Notes: generated by a model not told the origin, from the sequence alone. A DNA stretch of 64,000 nt from Methylacidimicrobium fagopyrum (GCA_026225255.1 JAMFSJ010000036.1:1-64000); one strand, 5' to 3'. Shown: positions 50,102 to 61,364, counted from the first letter of the stretch. Made by a program: numbers and translations.

Positions 50102-51349
50102 ATGAAACTCCACCACCATTCATCATCTACGTTTCTCTGGTCACGGATTAAAACGCACTTCGTCTGGTTGTTAATTATTTCGCTACTATCAATGCGGACT
50201 CAGGCCGCCCACATAAACCAGCGGAGTGCGGATGAAGTTTTGTTGGTGATCAATACGAATAGCCCTATCTCGCAAGCGATTGGTGAAGACTACGCCCAGA
50301 AAAGATCCGTCAAAAATATCCTTTCAATTCAATGTCCAGACTCAGCCTTAAGCACCCAAAATGAGGCTATTAAACTGACGGACTATGCTCAGTCCATCGA
50401 GACTCCCGTTCGCACTTATTTGGCCGCCCATACCAATATTGATTTTATCGTGCTGACGAAAGGCATTCCGATTCGCATCACTGGTTCGGATATGGGCAGT
50501 TGTGATGAGCATAGTCACGCGCCCCGAGAAATTCGCGGACATCCGGCGGTGGATAGTTGTTTGGCAGCGCTCGATTATACCAATTTTCCCAACGCACTGA
50601 AAATTGACATCACCGGTTCCGGCGCCATTGGCTGTGCCTATTCCAATCGTTACTGGAACGCAACCGAACCTTTTTCGCACACGAAATTTGGCGGCTATCT
50701 GGTGACCCGGCTCGACGGTTACACGGAAACCGATGCCAAGGCTTTGGTGACAGAATCACTCGCCACCGAACACGGACTCACGCATGGAAAAATCCTGTTC
50801 GATGTTCAACCCATTTTTGGTTTGGGCGATAAGACGACGCCACCGGCTCCGATTACCGGCCCAATTATTTTGCGCGAATCACCATGGGATACTTACAACG
50901 CCGACCTGCAACGCGCGCACGCTCTGTTGACGCAACGCGGTATTCCCGATGAGTTGGATTTGACGCCGACCTTCATCGGCAGCCGTTCAAACTTGCTCGG
51001 CTATTTTTCCTGGGGCAGCAATGACGCCCGGTATTCGAGCGCGGCGTATCAAACGCTTTTCTTCGCGCCCGGCGCTTTGAGCGATACCGCCGTTTCCACG
51101 TGTGCCCGGACTTTTCTGCCCACGCAAGGCGGCCAATCCTTGTTGGCTGATTTGATCGCCCACGGTTTAACCTGCGGCAAAGGTTATGTGGACGAACCGC
51201 TTTTGCAGGCGAATGCTTCGCCATCCATTGTGCTGGATCGTTATACTTCCGGCTACACCATGGCGGAAAGTTTTTACGCCGCGTCCCGTTTCGTCAGTTG
51301 GGAAGATGTGGTCGTCGGCGATCCGCTTTGCTGTCCATATCGCAAATAA
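50102..51349 (+). CDS. TIGR03790-family secreted protein
   Basis: INQRSADEVLLVINTNSPISQAIGEDYAQKRSVKNILSI...IDFIVLTKGIPIRITG; Verrucomicrobia/Planctomycetes-type family recognised from memory. Confidence 0.75.
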   Translation: MKLHHHSSSTFLWSRIKTHFVWLLIISLLSMRTQAAHINQRSADEVLLVINTNSPISQAIGEDYAQKRSVKNILSIQCPDSALSTQNEAIKLTDYAQSIETPVRTYLAAHTNIDFIVLTKGIPIRITGSDMGSCDEHSHAPREIRGHPAVDSCLAALDYTNFPNALKIDITGSGAIGCAYSNRYWNATEPFSHTKFGGYLVTRLDGYTETDAKALVTESLATEHGLTHGKILFDVQPIFGLGDKTTPPAPITGPIILRESPWDTYNADLQRAHALLTQRGIPDELDLTPTFIGSRSNLLGYFSWGSNDARYSSAAYQTLFFAPGALSDTAVSTCARTFLPTQGGQSLLADLIAHGLTCGKGYVDEPLLQANASPSIVLDRYTSGYTMAESFYAASRFVSWEDVVVGDPLCCPYRK

Positions 51350-51474
51350 TGAACGCCCCTTCATGCCTGTAACTTTTCGGTCCGATTACCGTCTTAAAAA
51401 CAGAAGCAACCCCGAACTTGAAACTTATTATAACCATTACGGGAACTTCACGAAATAGACTAACTATAAATATT

Positions 51475-51897
51475 ATGACTAAATTCATCAAAACCCTCAT
51501 TGGCACAATTCTCGTAACCGGTGCTTTAATGCAAGCTAACGCCGACGACCAAAAGGTGGATCCGACCGGCACTTACGTTTGGACGATGCCCGGTCGCAAT
51601 GGCGGTCCGGATCGGACGAATACTCTGGAACTGAAAGTGGACGCGGGCGCGTTGACCGGCAAACTGTCTTCGCCCGGACGCGGCGGCAAAATTAACGAAG
51701 CCAAAATTGCCGACGGCAAAGTCACTGGCGCGGACGTGTCCTTCTCCGTGGTGCGCACGTTCAATGATAACACCATGACGAATAAATATTCCGGCACGAT
51801 CACGAACGGCGTGATCAAAGGCAAAATGGAATACCAACGCGACGGCGATACGCAATCCCGCAAATGGGAAGCAACCAAACAAGCCGACACAAAATAA
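51475..51897 (+). CDS. Small secreted beta-rich protein of unknown function
   Basis: Signal peptide MTKFIKTLIGTILVTGALMQANA; DPTGTYVWTMPGRNGGPDRTNTLELKVDAGALTGKLSSP. Confidence 0.8.
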   Translation: MTKFIKTLIGTILVTGALMQANADDQKVDPTGTYVWTMPGRNGGPDRTNTLELKVDAGALTGKLSSPGRGGKINEAKIADGKVTGADVSFSVVRTFNDNTMTNKYSGTITNGVIKGKMEYQRDGDTQSRKWEATKQADTK

Positions 51898-51927
51898 TTC
51901 ACCGTTCCCAAACGAACAATTCATTCA

Positions 51928-51955
51928 CGCGCAGCCAAAAGGCTGCGCGTTTTTA
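51928..51955 (+). terminator. Rho-independent terminator
   Basis: ACGCGCAGCCAAAAGGCTGCGCGTTTTT. Confidence 0.9.
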
Positions 51956-52198
51956 CGTAATGAATAAAGGTAACGTTAATATATTATAAAATGGCCAATT
52001 CTAGATGTTTTTTGAATGAAATGCGTGTGAATATTAATCTATCCAAACGCAGCTATTTTTCAATACATTGGGAACGATCTCACGCTCCCATAAGAAGGAA
52101 GCGGGCCGTGGCAAGGGCACTCAAAAGTGCCAGAATTCCTCGCTCGCCGATTTTTAATTAGCGAAAATGAGCGCAGATTAGCGGTTAAAAAACCGTCT

Positions 52199-54160
52199 TC
52201 AATTCTCGTCGTCAATATTTTCCAACGCACACCCCTCGTCATTGGCCACAGCGATTTCGTTCTTCAAGCCGACTCCACCCGCACGTTTCAGCCAGATCAA
52301 TAAAATGCCGATGTCGGCCGGCGAAACGCCCGAGATGCGTCCCGCTTGACCGATTGTGCGTGGACGGATTTGTGTTAATTTATGCCGCGCTTCCAAACGC
52401 AGGCTCGGCACAGTCGCGTAGTCAAAACTATCAGGGATGTTTTTATCCTCAAGTTTTTTCATTCGACTCACTTCCACTTCCTGCCGATCCACATAGCCGG
52501 CGTATTTAATCGCAATCTCCACTTGCTGAATGACTTCCTCCGTCAAACCTTCCTGCCGATTCGGCAAATCGCGATAAGTCGTTTCGGGCCGCGAAAGAAT
52601 CTTCGCCAACGAATCTTTGACGTAAAATGTTTTATGCAAGCGCGCTATTTCACTCTCGATGGCGATTTTCTTAGCTTGAAATTTAATAGCGTTACGCGCT
52701 GGCAACAAACCAATGTCCGCACCGATTTGGCTCAGGCGCAAATCAGCATTGTCCTGGCGCAACAGCAAACGGAACTCCGCGCGCGAAGTGAACATACGAT
52801 AAGGCTCCGAAGTTCCCTTGGTCACCAGATCATCTATCAGCACGCCGATATAAGCTTGGTCGCGACGCAAGACAATGGGTTCGCGATTTTGAATTTTACG
52901 GACCGCATTGATTCCCGCCATTAATCCTTGCGCCGAAGCCTCTTCGTAACCGGATGTGCCGTTGATCTGCCCCGCCAAAAACAAATTGCCGCAAACTTTG
53001 GTTTCCAACGATGGACGCAATTGGGTTGGGAACGCAAAATCGTATTCAACTGCGTAAGCCGGACGCAAAATTTCGGCATTCTCGCAGCCGATAATCGTCC
53101 GAACCATATCTACTTGCACCTCAAACGGCAGACTGGTCGAGCAACCGTTCACATAATATTCATCCGTGCCGATACCTTCCGGCTCTAAAAAGATTTGGTG
53201 TCGGGATTTTTCGGCGAATTTTACGATCTTATCCTCGATGGACGGACAATAACGCGGGCCGACACCTTCGATTTGCCCAGAATACATTGGCGATTTATGC
53301 AGGTTCGCGCGGATAATCTCCGCCGTCTTTTCGGTCGTAAAGGTAATATGGCAAGCCAATTGACCGTTTATCCGATCCAAGATCGAGCCGGGCGGATATT
53401 TCCCGTTCGATAGATTCAAAACTGGCGATGGAACGTGCGATTGTTCCATGTGGAACAAATCGTCCTTCCAAAAAGTGAAATACGGAACCGGATCGTCGCC
53501 GTATTGGGGTTCCATCTTAGAAAAATCAATCGAGCGGCGCAATAATCGCGGCGGCGTGCCGGTTTTCAATCGTCCCAGCTCCAAACCAATCTCCTTTAGA
53601 GAACCAGAAAGGCTCATGGCTGCCGAATCACCCGCGCGACCGCCGGATTGCTGATTGGTTCCGATGTGCATCAGTCCGCGCAAAAATGTTCCGGTCGTGA
53701 TGATTACCGTCTTAGCGTAATACTGAACTTCCAGTGTCGTCTCGATGCCGATGGCAAAACCATCCTTGTGCAAGATTTTAGCCGACTGACCTTGCTTCAC
53801 ATCCAAGCGCGGTTCGGATTCACAAACCCATTTCAATCGGAACTGATACGCTTTTTTGTCGCACTGCGCCCGTGGTGCCCAAACGGCCGGACCTTTTTTT
53901 GTATTCAACATGCGAAATTGGAGACCCGTCATGTCCGTTGCTTTCCCGACCTCGCCGCCAAGCGCATCAATTTCGCGCGCCAAATGTCCTTTGGCCAGTC
54001 CGCCAATCGCCGGATTGCACGACATTTGTCCGATGGAATCCGCATTGATCGTCAGCAAAAGCGTTTCGCAGCCCATTCGCGCCGACGCCAATGCCGCTTC
54101 AACCCCGGCGTGACCAGCGCCCACCACGATCACATCGTAACTTTTTGGATAAATATACAT
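52199..54160 (-). CDS. mnmG: tRNA uridine-5-carboxymethylaminomethyl(34) synthesis enzyme MnmG
   Basis: YDVIVVGAGHAGVEAALASARMGCETLLLTINADSIGQMSCNPAIGGLAKGHLAREIDALGG. Confidence 0.98.
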   Translation of the reverse strand: MYIYPKSYDVIVVGAGHAGVEAALASARMGCETLLLTINADSIGQMSCNPAIGGLAKGHLAREIDALGGEVGKATDMTGLQFRMLNTKKGPAVWAPRAQCDKKAYQFRLKWVCESEPRLDVKQGQSAKILHKDGFAIGIETTLEVQYYAKTVIITTGTFLRGLMHIGTNQQSGGRAGDSAAMSLSGSLKEIGLELGRLKTGTPPRLLRRSIDFSKMEPQYGDDPVPYFTFWKDDLFHMEQSHVPSPVLNLSNGKYPPGSILDRINGQLACHITFTTEKTAEIIRANLHKSPMYSGQIEGVGPRYCPSIEDKIVKFAEKSRHQIFLEPEGIGTDEYYVNGCSTSLPFEVQVDMVRTIIGCENAEILRPAYAVEYDFAFPTQLRPSLETKVCGNLFLAGQINGTSGYEEASAQGLMAGINAVRKIQNREPIVLRRDQAYIGVLIDDLVTKGTSEPYRMFTSRAEFRLLLRQDNADLRLSQIGADIGLLPARNAIKFQAKKIAIESEIARLHKTFYVKDSLAKILSRPETTYRDLPNRQEGLTEEVIQQVEIAIKYAGYVDRQEVEVSRMKKLEDKNIPDSFDYATVPSLRLEARHKLTQIRPRTIGQAGRISGVSPADIGILLIWLKRAGGVGLKNEIAVANDEGCALENIDDEN

Positions 54161-54680
54161 GAAAACGGCTCTATATTAGCAGATTTTTTAGTTCGCTTCT
54201 AGTTTTTAATTCGGGATGATTCAACGTCCAGATGCTGAAGTGTAAAACACAAAAGAGGAAATATTACTGAGAAATTCGCGAAGTGAAAATAGCTAGTTGG
54301 ACTTAATAGCGAGGATCCTTGCCGTTCGCGTCATAAAGTGCGGTGATAAAGCACATGGCTTTCGAATCGACCGAAATCGAACGGAGATGAGAATATCTTG
54401 GTGCGAAAGCGGTTCGGCTCTTCCGTTTCCGCCGCGCGCCATGATGTTTTTGAGTCGTTGGATACTGGAGAAAACTAATGCGTTCTAATTCGCCACGATG
54501 GCGCAAACACAGTGGCGCACCTCGCCCGCGCTGATGGAATTTTCAAATTCCCTGAGGATTTGGATGTTTTCTAATTTATCCGCGTCAAGTCTGGCTCAGT
54601 GCTCGACTACAGGAACATCACAGCGCGATAGGCTCGCAGCCAACCACAGCGTGCGAAATAGGCATTTTATGGGATCGATT

Positions 54681-55277
54681 TTAATTTGCGTAATGAACCG
54701 CGCAGCCGTAAGGTTTAGATCGCGTTATCGTTACCGCCTTGCCGGCAAGCAGTTCATCTAGTGCGGCACGGACATAATTTTTTGCTGTGCGCGGATCGCC
54801 GAAGGGTTGCGGGCGATTATCAATAGCGCCGTCGTAAGCGAGGGCGCCGTCCTTACCGATCACGAACAAGTGCGGCGTCGTTTTCATGTCATAAAGATGG
54901 CCGATAGCGCCGGTGTTGTCATCGAGCCACGCGGTCGCATTCATTTTTTGGGCGGCGAATTCCGCGCGCGCCTGTTCGGGTGCGCGATAGCTGAAATTTT
55001 TTGTGCTCACTGAATCTACTAGAAGCCACACGACGCCTTTATCGGTAAACTCCTTTTGTAATTCCTGCGCGGCACCGGTTTTATAGTGATTATGGTCGAA
55101 GGGACAATCGGAATTATAAGATTCGAGCACGACTAGTTTGCCTTTGTAATCGCTCAAATGAACGGTCTTGCCGTTAATGTCCGTGCCGGTGAAATCCGGC
55201 GCGGGCTTACCAATTTCGACGGCAAAGGCGGACATCTCCAAAGTCAACGCGGCGAGTAAGATAAAAGTTTTTTTCAT
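54681..55277 (-). CDS. Thioredoxin-like/peroxiredoxin-type redoxin
   Basis: IGKPAPDFTGTDINGKTVHLSDYKGKLVVLESYNSDCPFDHNHY...KTTPHLFVIGKDGALAYDGAIDNRP. Confidence 0.9.
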   Translation of the reverse strand: MKKTFILLAALTLEMSAFAVEIGKPAPDFTGTDINGKTVHLSDYKGKLVVLESYNSDCPFDHNHYKTGAAQELQKEFTDKGVVWLLVDSVSTKNFSYRAPEQARAEFAAQKMNATAWLDDNTGAIGHLYDMKTTPHLFVIGKDGALAYDGAIDNRPQPFGDPRTAKNYVRAALDELLAGKAVTITRSKPYGCAVHYAN

Positions 55278-55349
55278 AAATTTAATCGTAGGTCAAAATA
55301 TCAGACAGAACTCGCGGTCGGTTAGTTCAGAGATTTATTTGGGTGCGGT

Positions 55350-57500
55350 TCAGGACTGGTCGGCTTTTTCCAACGCATTGAGCACAATTCCCGGCGTCAA
55401 TACTTCTGGCAAAACGATGGGCGGCGCGGCGGGATCTTTCGGATAAACCAAAACGAGCGGGACACCCGCGCGTTGGAAACGTTGCAATTCTTTCGCGATG
55501 CTTTCGGGGAAATGGGTATTGTCGCCAATGAGCGCAACGACGTTCAGGTCTTTAATTTTTTTGCGGACGGACGGAATTTCGATGCTGGTTTTTTTATTCA
55601 CCTGACACGTCAGGCACCAGTCGGCCGTGAAATCCACCAGCACCGGGTGACCGGCAGCGCGGGCGGACGCGATGGCGGCGGGCGACCACGGTTGCCAATC
55701 AATACCGTCGGCGGATTCTTTCAACGAACCATTGGTTTGCGTTTCAATATAAGGCGCGCGCCAATTTAATTCTTTTTCCAAAATCAAAACGTAGCCGCCC
55801 ACGAGCAGGAGCAAGACGACGATGGCTGACACGGCTTTTTGACTGCGACCGCGCTGGACGAATTCGCCAAAAATCCACGCCGCGAGGGCCACGACGACAA
55901 GAAAACCGCCGAGCCAGGCGACGTTTTTGCCATAGCTGCTGGACGCGATGTAGAACAACCACATCACGGTCGCGAGCATCGGAAAGCCCATAGCGATCTT
56001 GAATTTTTCCATCCACGCGCCGGGTTTTGGCAGGAATTTTAGCCACGCGGGATTCCAACTTAATAAAATATACGGCGCCGCGAGGCCAAGGCCGACAGCG
56101 AGAAAAATTAAAACAATGATGCCGTTGCTTTGCGCGAACGCGAAGCCAAGCGCGGGCGCGAGAAACGGCGCGGTGCAGGGCGTGGCCAACGTGGTGGCGA
56201 GCACGCCGTTGAAAAATGCGCCCGCCGCGCCGTGCTTGGAAGCGAGGCCGCTGGCGGTGTCCAACGCGCGTCCACCGAGCACGACTTCAAACACGCCAAA
56301 CAGATTCAACGCGACCAGCGTGACTAGCGTGGTCAGGCACACGATGAAAATGGGACTGCCGAATTGCATGCCCCAACCCGGGATTAACCCGCTTGATTTG
56401 ACGCCGATAACGATACCGGCGAGCGCCATGAAGGAAATAAGCACGCCGAGCGCGTAAATCAATCCAAGCGTGCGAACGTGGCGCGGTTCGCTTTTCGCTT
56501 CATTGACGAAGCCGAGAATTTTCAACGCAATGACCGGCAACACGCACGGCATGATGTTGAGGATCAGCCCGCCAATAAAGGCATACAGCAGCATTTGCCA
56601 GAGCGATTTTGGAGCGGGCAGGGCTGGGGCGGCGGATGAAACATTATTCACGGCGGGCGTCGACGTCGCTGGCAGAGCTTGGTTCGCAACGGGTAAATCT
56701 AATTGAAAACTTTCCACGGCTGCATTGGCATTGCTGACGACCAAAACGCCGGAAATTTTCTTCGGCCAATCGCCCGAGAATTTTTTAACAAGCTTATGCA
56801 GGATGATCGAATGGCTGACGTCATCGAAATTGAATTTCGTTTCCGGTTGAATTTCAAAATCGTCGCTGGCATTGGGAAATAAATCTATGGCTTCGGGCTT
56901 GGGCGATTTTAATTGAATGATTACCGCGCGCGAATTGATGTTGGTCGCGTCTTGCCACCAAGCGTTGGCGGACAGATCAGCCGCTGATTTCGGCACTTTG
57001 CTTTGCCACGCGTCAATCGCCGTTACGTCGGTTGAAGCCTTGGTTTCGCTGCCGATTTTTAATTTTGCGTCCACCGTGGCGCTGCCAGGAACGCATTGAT
57101 CCTGACATTCGAGCCACGCAACGTTGGCTTTCAAATCCAGCGCGCCGGGCGCGAGATTCGTGGCGAGCGTGAGCGGCACGAGGAGCATGACTTCGTCTTC
57201 ATAGCCGTAGGTGGTAACTTCGGCGGGCGGCAGTTTTTTTGGCGTCGGCCATTGGATTTCGCCCGCAGTAATGCCGGGCGGCAAATCCCATTTGATGGTG
57301 GTGGGAATGCCGGAATCACCGGCATTTTTCCAATACGTATGCCAGCCGGGATCCATCTTCAAATCCACGCCCGCCAAGATCGTGTCGCCGGGGCGCGCAG
57401 AACCGGCGGATAACAGCAATTGCACCGCCGTATGCGCGGCTTGCGCGGTGAAGGCGGTCAGCAAAAAACTGGCAATGAGAAGAATTAAGATGCGTCGCAC
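55350..57500 (-). CDS. DsbD-like thiol:disulfide interchange protein
   Basis: Cytochrome c biogenesis TM region (GGLILNIMPCVLPVIALKILGF; ATTLATPCTAPFLAPALGFAFAQ) and C-terminal thioredoxin fold (VDFTADWCLTCQVNKKTSIE). Confidence 0.93.
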   Translation of the reverse strand: MRRILILLIASFLLTAFTAQAAHTAVQLLLSAGSARPGDTILAGVDLKMDPGWHTYWKNAGDSGIPTTIKWDLPPGITAGEIQWPTPKKLPPAEVTTYGYEDEVMLLVPLTLATNLAPGALDLKANVAWLECQDQCVPGSATVDAKLKIGSETKASTDVTAIDAWQSKVPKSAADLSANAWWQDATNINSRAVIIQLKSPKPEAIDLFPNASDDFEIQPETKFNFDDVSHSIILHKLVKKFSGDWPKKISGVLVVSNANAAVESFQLDLPVANQALPATSTPAVNNVSSAAPALPAPKSLWQMLLYAFIGGLILNIMPCVLPVIALKILGFVNEAKSEPRHVRTLGLIYALGVLISFMALAGIVIGVKSSGLIPGWGMQFGSPIFIVCLTTLVTLVALNLFGVFEVVLGGRALDTASGLASKHGAAGAFFNGVLATTLATPCTAPFLAPALGFAFAQSNGIIVLIFLAVGLGLAAPYILLSWNPAWLKFLPKPGAWMEKFKIAMGFPMLATVMWLFYIASSSYGKNVAWLGGFLVVVALAAWIFGEFVQRGRSQKAVSAIVVLLLLVGGYVLILEKELNWRAPYIETQTNGSLKESADGIDWQPWSPAAIASARAAGHPVLVDFTADWCLTCQVNKKTSIEIPSVRKKIKDLNVVALIGDNTHFPESIAKELQRFQRAGVPLVLVYPKDPAAPPIVLPEVLTPGIVLNALEKADQS

Positions 57501-58036
57501 TTGAATTAGATGCCACAGATGGCGACTTATTTGAAATTATTTTTTCATTGGCGATGCGCATGGACGCGTATGGGAAAGCTTTTACATGTATTTCACAGAT
57601 TTTCACGGATTGAAGATGGGAAATTAAACGCAAAGACGCGGAGAACGTGGAGTGGGGAAAAAGAATTAAGTTCGCATTGAAACGGCTAAAGCCCGCGCTC
57701 CGCCGACCGTTTACTCGACTCAGAACGGCTACAGTTTGGCTGAAACCACTCTAAAAATCACCGTCAGGCAACCGACGTTCCCGGCTGTATTTATGCCGAT
57801 TTAGAATGCTTTTTTGCGTAGTTTTTTCCGTGATCATTGAGGCCACGCCGACGATGCGTAGAAACAGGCTATCCTTATGCGGTGAATGAAGATTTGTAAA
57901 TTATTTGTAATTTTTTATTGCAATCTGGCGACACTAGGCATAAAAACATGTTAGTGTCATTGACATGGTATGATGCCTCGTCATGAAGAGTTCTGGCAAA
58001 TCACTGTCAGGGCTTGGGTGGAATAGAAGGAGAAAT

Positions 58037-61000
58037 ATGAAAAGCATTCAAAAGTTAAGCCGTATTGCATTGTCGTGTGCAACCCTAACCGCAGCCATAT
58101 TGTGTCCATCGCTTTCCCAGGCGACACCTTATGCGTCTTGCTTCACCAACAATGCCGGCACAATTGGATTTTACCTCAACGAAAGTGGCGGGAATGTCAC
58201 AATCACTTATGAGGACGGCTCCACCAACGCCAACTTTAATGGTGTTACCACGGGCCTCGCGGTGGCCAAAGGTGCGCAATCATTTAGTTTGAGCGGCCAT
58301 TCCAGCTACACCATCGCGGTGGCGAAGACCGGCACCGGCAAAGCAAGCATCATATCCACTCAAGCGGCGGCTACCCCGCGCGGGATTGATGTCAACAAGC
58401 GTCCTGGTTCTCCTTATTTCGGTTTTGTTTATGCCGTGAATGCTTCAGCGACGAGCTCAAACTTGGCGATCCGGTTGCTAAATAGCGATTTTAGCGGTGT
58501 CCTCACCAATGGCGGGGGCGTGGCGTGGCCCAACAGTGCTAGTGCCCCGTATCGCATCGCGGTGAATGAGGATGACTATTTGACCGTTGGTGATTTTTCC
58601 TCGGCTCATTCAGGGGTTTGGCGGGTGGATCCAACGCTGACCAGCAACCAATTATTGCTCGGGCCGATTGGTCAGACGGCGGGCTACGCAGCGCAGTCGC
58701 AAGGCGATCAATTTTCCCGTCCGTTGTTGATTGGCAACTTACAATCCGGTGGCAGTGCAGTTTTGCTGACGGTGGATGCAGGTTCGATTCCAAATGTCAA
58801 CGCGAGTCAGTTAAATTCAATTTTAGTTTATAGCAACATCACGCTGGCCAATATGCCGCGGATCACCACGCCAGATTTACTCGGGCCGGAAGTTTGTCTG
58901 AATCTAAGCCTGCAAAATAATTATCCCGGGATCAGTTACAATCCGATTACGGGATATATTTATGCCAGCAATCGGCGGGATGGTCCTTCCGGCGGATCGG
59001 CTTGCTTATATATTTTCGCTTACTCAAATCTGGTAGTTAATACTTCCGCCGGTGGTGGCAGTGTTAACTTAGGCACAGCGGGTGTTTGGAACTCTTTGTA
59101 TAATGGCGGAGTAAATGACTATTTTGCCACGGCAACTCCCGGATCAACGGTCACGACCGGCTTGGCAGATTCGGCGGTTTCAGCCGATGGAAAGTATATT
59201 GCCGGTGTCGGTTACGGCGATAATCACATCATTGTTTGTGCATTAACCAATGGTATTCCTGATGTTTCCACGCTTTATACCATATCCAACACAGTATCAC
59301 TAACTTCGGCGGGGCGTGGTATTTGCTGGGATGCAGCGGACAACGTTTACGTGAGCAGCTCTGGTGGCGCAACGTTTCAGGAATGGACTTTGGGCTTCAC
59401 CGCCACATCAATCACGACCGGGAATGCAGCAGGCCCGACCGGCTTCGCATTGACCTTACCGTCAACGGTAGTCAGTGTTTATGCCACCAACTCAATTGGG
59501 TCGGCAACGGTGTCGCAGGCTAATACCTACGGTAATCCGACCAATGCAACCTTCGTCATTCAACGTGTGGGAAATACCAGTGCGCCCTTGACGGTGCCAT
59601 TCACGCTTGCAGGCACAGCGGCAAACGGAACCTATACGATTGAAGCGAGCAATAGTGTTATCTTGGCAGCCGGACAAAGCTCCACCAATATTACTGTTAC
59701 CGCCGTTACGGATGGCATTGCCAGAACGACCACAACGATTTCGCTGACCGTGACGACTTCCGGTAACTACACACTGGCTCCGGCTACTGCGACGTTAGCG
59801 TTGATCAACGCCGCGCCCGATCAATTGGTCGCATCGGTGGGCATTCGCACCATGTATAATTCGTTCTCCAATGATTTTGCTGCAATTGCGTTCACGCGTT
59901 TAGGTGATACTAATGCGCCGACCTTCACCGCCAGCAGCTTTACCTTGAGCGGCACAGCGGTCAGCGGAGTAGATTACACCGCGCCTACTTCGATTACTTT
60001 TAACCCGGGCGATAGCGTGCAAACAAACTATGTCTATCCGTTGCAAAACGGTCAATTGCCCGTGGCCAGCAGCACCACGCCTTATGTGGGTAACAAGACG
60101 ATTGTTGTCAGTGCCGGCAGCGGCTCTGGCTATACCGCTTCTACCAACACGGCGGTTTTGACCATCATTGATAGTGCTACTCCGGCCGCGACGGCATTAT
60201 TTGCAGATCCGCTGACCGACCCGAACGATGCGGCGAATTGGGCAGTCACTTCTGCCAATAACAACATGCAGACTAATAATATTGATAATACCGTCAACTT
60301 TGGTTATGACCTGCAAAATGGTAATCCAGGTTTTTATGGGGCTATTCCCTTGCCGCCAAATGGAGCCACGACGGCCTTGCGCTTATCCGTTAATAAAAAT
60401 AATAACCCAGGCGCGGCGGCAGGTATTAATCTATATCCAACAAATGTCAGCTTCAGCGGCAACTACGCCGTCCGTTTCGACCTGAACATCATCCAAGGTT
60501 TGTCCGGCTCCAGCACCACCGAAGGGCCATTGATGGGCATCAACCACAATGGCGCTCGAACCAACTGGTTTACCGCCAGCGGCGTTGTTAGCGGTTGGGG
60601 CACACCCGCCAGCACAACGTGGACCAGCGATGGCGTTTGGTATTGGATCAATGCTGACAATGATTACAGCGGCGGTGCTTACATTGAGTTCACTGGCGTG
60701 GGTGGAACAAATAATAATACCGGCTGGCAACAACCTGCCACGGCGACGCCGGTTCCATTCGCTAGCAACTTTAAGACCAATGTGTTCTCTGGTGGCGCAG
60801 CTTGGAGCCCCGGCTTGATCAGCAACGGTTCCCCTTTGAATGACTTGCCGGCCAATAACTGGGCCAATATAGAAATTCGTCAGTTCAATAACGTAGTCAC
60901 CCTGTCTGCCGATAAAGTCGCCATCTTTACCTACACTAATAAGACCGTGTTTACTAACGGCACTTTGATGCTGGGCTACAACGACCCGTTTAGTTCAGTA

Positions 61001-61294
61001 GGCGCACAAGACAGCGCGGCCTATTTCTCCAACCTGCGCGTAGTGGCTTTGGGCGCGCCGGCGATCAGTCAAATCGCGTTAAATAAAGTAAATAGCACGG
61101 TGGCAATCAACTTTACGGCTACGGACGGCAACCTTTCCGCCGCCTCGTTCTCGGTCTCCAGTTCTTCGACCGTGAACGGAACTTATGCGAATGTGCCAAC
61201 CGCCACGGTCACCTCGCTGGGTGGCGGTGCCTTCCAAGCGGTCGTTCCGCAAAATGGAGCGATTCGGTTCTATCGTATCCTTGAAACTAATTAA
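58037..61294 (+). CDS. Large secreted protein with Calx-beta-like repeats
   Basis: Strong SD (gaaggag) before ATG 58037; signal peptide; TFTASSFTLSGTAVSGVDYTAPTSITFNPGDSVQTNYVYP Calx-beta pattern. Confidence 0.85.
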   Translation: MKSIQKLSRIALSCATLTAAILCPSLSQATPYASCFTNNAGTIGFYLNESGGNVTITYEDGSTNANFNGVTTGLAVAKGAQSFSLSGHSSYTIAVAKTGTGKASIISTQAAATPRGIDVNKRPGSPYFGFVYAVNASATSSNLAIRLLNSDFSGVLTNGGGVAWPNSASAPYRIAVNEDDYLTVGDFSSAHSGVWRVDPTLTSNQLLLGPIGQTAGYAAQSQGDQFSRPLLIGNLQSGGSAVLLTVDAGSIPNVNASQLNSILVYSNITLANMPRITTPDLLGPEVCLNLSLQNNYPGISYNPITGYIYASNRRDGPSGGSACLYIFAYSNLVVNTSAGGGSVNLGTAGVWNSLYNGGVNDYFATATPGSTVTTGLADSAVSADGKYIAGVGYGDNHIIVCALTNGIPDVSTLYTISNTVSLTSAGRGICWDAADNVYVSSSGGATFQEWTLGFTATSITTGNAAGPTGFALTLPSTVVSVYATNSIGSATVSQANTYGNPTNATFVIQRVGNTSAPLTVPFTLAGTAANGTYTIEASNSVILAAGQSSTNITVTAVTDGIARTTTTISLTVTTSGNYTLAPATATLALINAAPDQLVASVGIRTMYNSFSNDFAAIAFTRLGDTNAPTFTASSFTLSGTAVSGVDYTAPTSITFNPGDSVQTNYVYPLQNGQLPVASSTTPYVGNKTIVVSAGSGSGYTASTNTAVLTIIDSATPAATALFADPLTDPNDAANWAVTSANNNMQTNNIDNTVNFGYDLQNGNPGFYGAIPLPPNGATTALRLSVNKNNNPGAAAGINLYPTNVSFSGNYAVRFDLNIIQGLSGSSTTEGPLMGINHNGARTNWFTASGVVSGWGTPASTTWTSDGVWYWINADNDYSGGAYIEFTGVGGTNNNTGWQQPATATPVPFASNFKTNVFSGGAAWSPGLISNGSPLNDLPANNWANIEIRQFNNVVTLSADKVAIFTYTNKTVFTNGTLMLGYNDPFSSVGAQDSAAYFSNLRVVALGAPAISQIALNKVNSTVAINFTATDGNLSAASFSVSSSSTVNGTYANVPTATVTSLGGGAFQAVVPQNGAIRFYRILETN

Positions 61295-61316
61295 ATAAAT
61301 GGTAGTCTAAAAAACA

Positions 61317-61352
61317 CTGGGATGCGAGGTCACGGTAGATTGCGTATCCCAG
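61317..61352. promoter_or_regulatory. Hairpin without T-tract between the large secreted protein and pseudopilin genes
   Basis: CTGGGATGCG...CGTATCCCAG inverted repeat. Confidence 0.5.
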
Positions 61353-61364
61353 TAGTTGATTTGT

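Noticed and set aside
54303-54506. 67-aa minus-strand ORF in the mnmG-redoxin gap
   Set aside because: No signal peptide, domain or clear RBS; might be a gene remnant but cannot be supported.
58775-58800. GGTTCGATTCC resembling a tRNA T-arm
   Set aside because: Lies inside a long CDS and no acceptor/anticodon arms could be assembled around it.
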